In this document: positions 26,212-30,852 of the stretch, piece by piece
Position numbering within the stretch: the stretch's first letter is position 1
Layout: every line of letters starts with the position of its first letter
Assembly (NCBI GenBank): GCA_023818865.1
Contig: JAMWDF010000005.1
Location: 1-30,852 of the forward strand
Length of the DNA: 30,852 nucleotides
From: Candidatus Omnitrophota bacterium
Lineage (GTDB): Bacteria; Ratteibacteria; UBA8468; B48-G9; DSTR01
Reading direction: 5' to 3'
Translations under genes and position numbers: made by a program
The notes under the pieces: model-generated
What the model was told of the DNA's origin: nothing
What the model saw: only the letters and a program-made list of their open reading frames with translations
Databases searched by the model: none

Positions 26212-29200
26212 TCATTCCAAAACTATATAAGAACCTGGATTAAGAACAACTTCCTTCTCCGTAAACTTCATTCCCGGTAAATCTATAACCTTTTTAATTT
26301 TTGTTTTTACTGTTTTATCAGTTGGGTTATTAACAGAAATGTGCCATTTATGGGGGTCTTCAGAAACATGGGTTACCTGAATAAAAAGTTCCTCCCCTTT
26401 TTTTGTTTGAGCAATCACTGGATGACCCGCTATAACATGAGTTTCCTCGGAATAGTCAACATACAAAGGGATATAAGAATTCCCATAAGCGTCTACTCCA
26501 AGGTCTCTAATTCTGTTTTCTCCTTTTCCATAATCACCTTTGCAGTAACCCTTCTTTTGCCATAATACTGCTGACCATTTTTTATTTAAGTGTTTAATCA
26601 TCAAAGGTAAAGTTAAATTCATTTTTTCTTTTGGTTTTCTAAGATAAACTTCAATGTTATAATTTTCTGGGTTTATTTCTACAATTCCTGAATTACTAAC
26701 TCTTTTCCCACTTCTGATTTCTGAACCTCCAACATTTTCAATATATCTGATTATCTTTAAAATATCCTCTTTATTTTCAATTTCAACATCCAAGGGGATG
26801 CCAATTCCGCAAACTTCAAAAATATGTTGTTCACCTTTTTTAATATTTTCAATTCCCTCTGCATACCACATTAAATTTCCCTTGTGAACAAGTCTAACCG
26901 GATTTGACCTGTTAACAAAAATATGAGAATTTGAAATTCCTTTTTTATAAAAGGCAATCCAATCGCCTTTGTTGAGAACAAATGGCTCTCCAATCTTAAT
27001 ATCTTTAAATAGATATTCAGAAACTTTCCCACCGTTAGAAACAATAATGATAGATTCAGGATCAATTCCACCAAAAAATCCAAGTTGTAAGGATTTTACT
27101 TTATCATCTTTAAGAAAATTTATTTCTTCGCTAAAAATACTTACATTAATACCAACTCTAACTCCAGGTCCAGCCCATCCTGATTCAGGGACGCCTACGG
27201 TTGGTGTTACATATTCTATATATCTCTGTTTATAATTGAAGATTTTTGAATAATCATCAATTGGCCCATAGGTATGCCATGGATTTACAATATTTGTAAC
27301 CTTTTCGTCATACAATTTTTCTTTAACTGAACTTACAACAAGAATCCCTTCGTCGGCAAACTCTAACAAAGGCGTCTGAACGAACCTTCTTCCATTTTCT
27401 TTACCAGTTTCTGTTTCTAAAATAGGAACTGTGTCTTGGTACTTGATTAATGGTAAGCAGGCAGGTGGGCCACCATCCCATGTGTCTCCAGCGATATTGA
27501 CAGGTAAAGTAGGCGCTCTGTTTATAGGATACCAGTAAGGCCCATGAGCAAGTGGCAGAATTCCGTCTATATAAGCATTTACGTGGTCAGAACAAAAAGA
27601 AACCGAAAGTGCTCCGTCCTTCCAATTTCTTCTTGGAAAACTTACTGCCTTTCCCCCTTTAAGATCTTCTGCTATAAGTACAAGATTTTTCTGAACGGTT
27701 CCATCCAAAACAAATGTCTGTACATACTCTTTCTCTCCATTGAATTTAAACCTTCTGAATAGTTCTTGTCCATTGTAAATTCTTATTTCTTTCAATCCAA
27801 TATCACTTTTTACGTCAATATATGAAGGCATTACAGAAATCGCTGTCACGAATTCTTCCCCGCCATAAGTTATAACTCTATGACACCATGGCCAGGCATA
27901 TATTAAAGGACCATTTGAATTGAAAATGTTAACTCCGTCATACTGATGCGTCCACCTTAAACCATCATCAAAAATTGTGTTTATATTTCTTGCCATAACG
28001 TAAGTTAAAGCGTTATTATTTTCTTTCTCAGCCCTTATCTCATCTGCAGAATATATTTCATTTATGCTTACAGGATTTGGTGCTATTGTACACTGGGCAG
28101 TCTTAAGATAGTCATCAGTTAAGTCCTCTAACAGTTTTCCATTTTTGTAATATCTTATACCTGCAGCAGCATATAACTTTAAATCCCACATATCCTGACG
28201 AAATTTATTTGCTCTAAAATTGTAATAACATACATTTCCATCTGTGTGATGAGTTGATAATACCCAGTCAAGGTAGGGAGTAATATAGCCAGTAAGGTTA
28301 CCTTTTTCATCTTCTTCCTGGATGTAAATTCTTTTTTTGTCTTTTGTTAAAACTTTATCCGGAGGCCAAACGGGATTTCTTCCATAAAATATCATATAAT
28401 TACCAACATTATTTGGGATAGAGAACCCCGGGAATAACTTTATTTTGTCATCAGAGTATTTTTTGCAATCTTCTTTAAGTTTTTCAAACTTTTCAGGGGT
28501 TAAGAATTCAAAATCATCAGCAAAAACTATAAAGTCAAGTCCAAACTGCCTCCCTTTTTCTGAATACTCCTTTACACTTGATTTTCCAGTTGAATATAAT
28601 GTTCTTGCTCCGATTAATCCTTTGTAAAGATTGCCTTTTGGAGGCCTTCTATATCCTAAAACCTCTGGCTCATAAACCCAGAAGTGATAGTCAAATTTAG
28701 CTTTTTCTTCGGGTCGCAAATTAGGGGGAACCAATTTCTCTTCTTTTGTTGCATAGCCACCGAATGTTTTGCTGTAGAAAGAGACTTCGCCAAGCCATTT
28801 ATAGATGTTTTCAAGAAGCTTTCCAAAATCGCTTTGTATCCCTTTTAATCCTTTTGATAACACTTCTCTGTTGTAAATCCATTTTGTCCCTGCTCCAATT
28901 GAATACTGTCTCCATTGGGCGCATAAAGCAACTCTTCCTTTCTTATATTCTCTTATTCCAAGAATTACAGGTTCTTTTTCTTTTTCAGGTCTTATTATTG
29001 GATTCTCTATAACTTCTGTTGACTTACTTATATCTATGGGCTCTGTATGAGAAGTTTTTGAGGCCTTTAATACGACCTTCCAGTTTTCATCTAGAATTAA
29101 AGGGGCTGTCGCCTGTGACAGATAGGCAGTAGCATAGGGATACCAGACATGTTTAACGCCTTCACTTACAGGGGATGGGTAAATATTATCGGTAAGGGCA

Positions 29201-30162
29201 ACAGGAACGTTATAGGAAGCATGGGAGAGAAAAGCAATTTTTTCTTTATCTTCTTCAACAATTCTTTCAACAGGTATTTTGGCACCAAAAAGGTCAGTCA
29301 ATTCTAATAGTTTCTGTCTGCCGAGATTGTCTTCAGTAGGCATCAATAAAACACCACCGCCTTCAGAAACATATTTTTCAATTAGATTTTTGAATTCATC
29401 ATCATGTATGCTTTTTTGCATATGAACCCAGCTATACCCCGGTGACAGAAATATGACAAGTAAATTATAATTTCTTATTCTATCCCAGGTTATTTCTTTC
29501 AAGCTTTCAGTATGATCAACTTCAAATCCTTTTTTATATAATTCTCTCAAATATGTAAAATCTATCCACCCATATCCTGACTGGGGAGCGCAGAATAGAA
29601 TTGATATTCCCTGGGGTTCTTTATTTTTTTCTTTGATTATTTCATCTATTTTCTTTACTTCAACAATAACATTATCTATTAAAAACTCACCAGAAACCAC
29701 TTTCCCAAAACTATTGACAGGAGAAAAGATTATTTCATTTACTTCATAATCATACTTAAAATAAACATTGTAATTTCCCCATTCTTTTTCTAACTTAATA
29801 ATCTTTGTTTCTCCTCCTCCCCATAGGCGGCCAATAGATAAATATTCAGCCCCGGATAACCATTTCGCATAAAAACTTACACATACAAAATTTTCTTTGT
29901 TAATAGGTATTTTTTCTTTTAAAACACCAAAAACTCCTGAATTCCATCTTGAACCTTTATAATCTTGTAGGAAACCTAAATTGACTTTTAAACTATTTTT
30001 TGAATTGTCCGGTGTGTCTGATACTAAAGAAAGTTCCTTCTCCCCGAAAACTGGTTTATCTTTTTCAATTCTGATACATTTCCAACCACTAAAATCATTC
30101 TCAAAATTAGAATTTAAAATCAGGTTCTCTGAGAAAACTGAAAAAAGAGAAAAAACAAAAAT
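26212..30162 (-). CDS. Giant secreted protein: CBM, amidotransferase-like fold and inactivated PHP domain; start unresolved
   Basis: The first ATG in frame is at 29700 (1162 residues), but the frame stays open to a stop at 30181-30183, and the extra 160 codons encode convincing protein: a hydrophobic signal (CFIFVFSLFSVFS), then a CBM4/9-like module (NLILNSNFENDFSGW ... GEFLIDNVIVEV) that the ATG at 29700 would cut in its last strand. No ATG, GTG or TTG exists in this part. Candidates are ATT at 30162, 10 bases after GAGG, or the out-of-frame ATG at 30169 plus a one-base slip in a T-run. I give the ATT; the total is about 1316 residues. Numbering from the ATG at 29700: about 30-305 is a GATase1-like fold (ISILFCAPQSGYGW, LIEKYVSEGGGVLLMPT, RVALCAQWRQYSIG). 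About 355-540 matches a PHP fold, but its metal ligands are replaced (G364-A-R366 for HxH, A394-D-D396 for TDH). About 560-1162 is beta-rich and unassigned. The final residues resemble an immunoglobulin-like tail. Function unknown, presumably glycan binding or scaffolding. Confidence 0.6.
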   Translation of the reverse strand: MFVFSLFSVFSENLILNSNFENDFSGWKCIRIEKDKPVFGEKELSLVSDTPDNSKNSLKVNLGFLQDYKGSRWNSGVFGVLKEKIPINKENFVCVSFYAKWLSGAEYLSIGRLWGGGETKIIKLEKEWGNYNVYFKYDYEVNEIIFSPVNSFGKVVSGEFLIDNVIVEVKKIDEIIKEKNKEPQGISILFCAPQSGYGWIDFTYLRELYKKGFEVDHTESLKEITWDRIRNYNLLVIFLSPGYSWVHMQKSIHDDEFKNLIEKYVSEGGGVLLMPTEDNLGRQKLLELTDLFGAKIPVERIVEEDKEKIAFLSHASYNVPVALTDNIYPSPVSEGVKHVWYPYATAYLSQATAPLILDENWKVVLKASKTSHTEPIDISKSTEVIENPIIRPEKEKEPVILGIREYKKGRVALCAQWRQYSIGAGTKWIYNREVLSKGLKGIQSDFGKLLENIYKWLGEVSFYSKTFGGYATKEEKLVPPNLRPEEKAKFDYHFWVYEPEVLGYRRPPKGNLYKGLIGARTLYSTGKSSVKEYSEKGRQFGLDFIVFADDFEFLTPEKFEKLKEDCKKYSDDKIKLFPGFSIPNNVGNYMIFYGRNPVWPPDKVLTKDKKRIYIQEEDEKGNLTGYITPYLDWVLSTHHTDGNVCYYNFRANKFRQDMWDLKLYAAAGIRYYKNGKLLEDLTDDYLKTAQCTIAPNPVSINEIYSADEIRAEKENNNALTYVMARNINTIFDDGLRWTHQYDGVNIFNSNGPLIYAWPWCHRVITYGGEEFVTAISVMPSYIDVKSDIGLKEIRIYNGQELFRRFKFNGEKEYVQTFVLDGTVQKNLVLIAEDLKGGKAVSFPRRNWKDGALSVSFCSDHVNAYIDGILPLAHGPYWYPINRAPTLPVNIAGDTWDGGPPACLPLIKYQDTVPILETETGKENGRRFVQTPLLEFADEGILVVSSVKEKLYDEKVTNIVNPWHTYGPIDDYSKIFNYKQRYIEYVTPTVGVPESGWAGPGVRVGINVSIFSEEINFLKDDKVKSLQLGFFGGIDPESIIIVSNGGKVSEYLFKDIKIGEPFVLNKGDWIAFYKKGISNSHIFVNRSNPVRLVHKGNLMWYAEGIENIKKGEQHIFEVCGIGIPLDVEIENKEDILKIIRYIENVGGSEIRSGKRVSNSGIVEINPENYNIEVYLRKPKEKMNLTLPLMIKHLNKKWSAVLWQKKGYCKGDYGKGENRIRDLGVDAYGNSYIPLYVDYSEETHVIAGHPVIAQTKKGEELFIQVTHVSEDPHKWHISVNNPTDKTVKTKIKKVIDLPGMKFTEKEVVLNPGSYIVLE

Positions 30163-30188
30163 AAAACATTTGCCTCTATTTTAAATTA

Positions 30189-30852
30189 CTAAAAAGTTGC
30201 ATCATAACTTAAGTGAATATCATTAGTCATAAATTGCAATTTGGTGACCCACCCTGCTCGTCCATCAGCAAAAAGAACATTCAAACCTCCAGAATGTCTT
30301 CCTGCCTGATTAGCAAGGCCTATATCTCCGTCAGATACAAGTTTTGAACCAAATTCATAGCAACATCTTTCACCATAAGGACTCCAATCATCTCGGGGGC
30401 CAGCATCTGTAACCCATACAGTTTGGGAGGGTTTTTTGACTTCAGACAATTTCAACATATTTTTATGATAGTAGGCAAAAAACCAGTTGTAATACGAAAA
30501 TCCGGTCAACTTACTATTCATTGCAACATTTACACTTTTGCTCCATCCATCATACCATCTTTTGCTTGAAGGACAGGTTAAGATATTTGGTTTTTTTAAT
30601 TTTTTTTGACTATTTGGCAAACTATAATCAAGATACTGAGCCAAATATCCCTGTTCTACCAGGACATTCCACCAAACCTTTCCTCCATTCCACGAAGGTA
30701 AAAGATACTCTTCATTGTCATTTGTGTACATCATAAGAGCAATCCCAAGTTGTTTCAAATTATTCATACAGACTGCTTGTCTTGCTTTTTCTCTTGCTTT
30801 GCTTAATGCTGGAAGTAACATTGCTGCTAAAATAGCAATTATTGCTACCACT
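30189..30852 (-). CDS. Type II secretion-type pseudopilin, cut by the window edge
   Basis: The frame runs off the right edge. The first visible residues, VVAIIAILAAMLLPALSKAR, are the second half of the class III signal helix, so only about 15-20 leader residues are missing, and the GTG at 30851 is an internal codon rather than the start. The amphipathic part EKARQAVCMNNLKQLGIALMMY and Asp-rich region are typical. The C-terminal motif RHSGGLNVLFADGRAGWV is an intact H-X9-DG type, unlike the copy at 1956-2735. The stop lies 26 bases before the candidate ATT start of the giant protein gene, so the two are probably cotranscribed and the pilin may help secrete or display that protein. About 220 residues are visible. 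Confidence 0.85.
   Translation of the reverse strand, partial: VVAIIAILAAMLLPALSKAREKARQAVCMNNLKQLGIALMMYTNDNEEYLLPSWNGGKVWWNVLVEQGYLAQYLDYSLPNSQKKLKKPNILTCPSSKRWYDGWSKSVNVAMNSKLTGFSYYNWFFAYYHKNMLKLSEVKKPSQTVWVTDAGPRDDWSPYGERCCYEFGSKLVSDGDIGLANQAGRHSGGLNVLFADGRAGWVTKLQFMTNDIHLSYDATF

Noticed and set aside
26212..29700. Gene starting at the ATG at 29700
   Set aside because: It would cut off a signal peptide and split the carbohydrate-binding domain just before its final strand.

Overview
The window looks like part of a bacterial chromosome from a Gram-negative lineage rich in type-II-secretion-like pseudopilins and large secreted glycan-active proteins. That style is known in Lentisphaerota, Kiritimatiellota, Planctomycetota and Omnitrophota-like bacteria. 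No rRNA or other phylogenetic marker is present, so this placement is inference from gene style only. Apart from a 58-codon 3' fragment at the left edge (+ strand), every gene is on the minus strand and the window is almost fully coding. I see no tRNA, rRNA, CRISPR array, transposase or integrase, and no gene-free stretch over 300 bases.

In transcription order (right to left) there are two blocks. Block A (30852 to 14896) is AT-rich, with sampled 60-base lines about 25-33% GC. It holds a truncated pseudopilin; a giant multidomain protein (carbohydrate-binding module, glutamine-amidotransferase-like fold, apparently inactivated PHP fold) that lacks a normal start codon; a LamG-type binding protein; a second carbohydrate-binding/amidotransferase-like protein; a GH66-like TIM-barrel enzyme; a beta-sandwich/amidotransferase-like protein; and a signal-less GH38 alpha-mannosidase with all zinc and nucleophile residues. 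Most junctions are 4-base overlaps or gaps under 15 bases, so it is probably one long operon.

Block B (14808 to 210) is near 50% GC in sampled lines. It holds a LacI-family regulator with its own -35 box; three large secreted GH123-like paralogs in tandem, two with CBM9-like and one with double LamG N-terminal modules; two pseudopilin genes behind a good sigma70 promoter; and hisF, whose true start is a GTG at 977 with its own likely promoter. The composition changes abruptly within the 87-base gap 14809-14895.

My reading is that these are two abutting glycan-foraging loci. In each, pseudopilins accompany enormous secreted enzymes, and no SusC/D pair or transporter is visible. The secreted proteins would bind and trim a polymer outside the cytoplasm; in block A the GH38 would finish mannose-containing oligosaccharides inside the cell. 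LacI would sense the product for block B. The substrates are unknown. The most unusual pieces are the amidotransferase-like module used three times in different architectures, the pseudo-PHP domain, and the three tandem diverged GH123-like paralogs.
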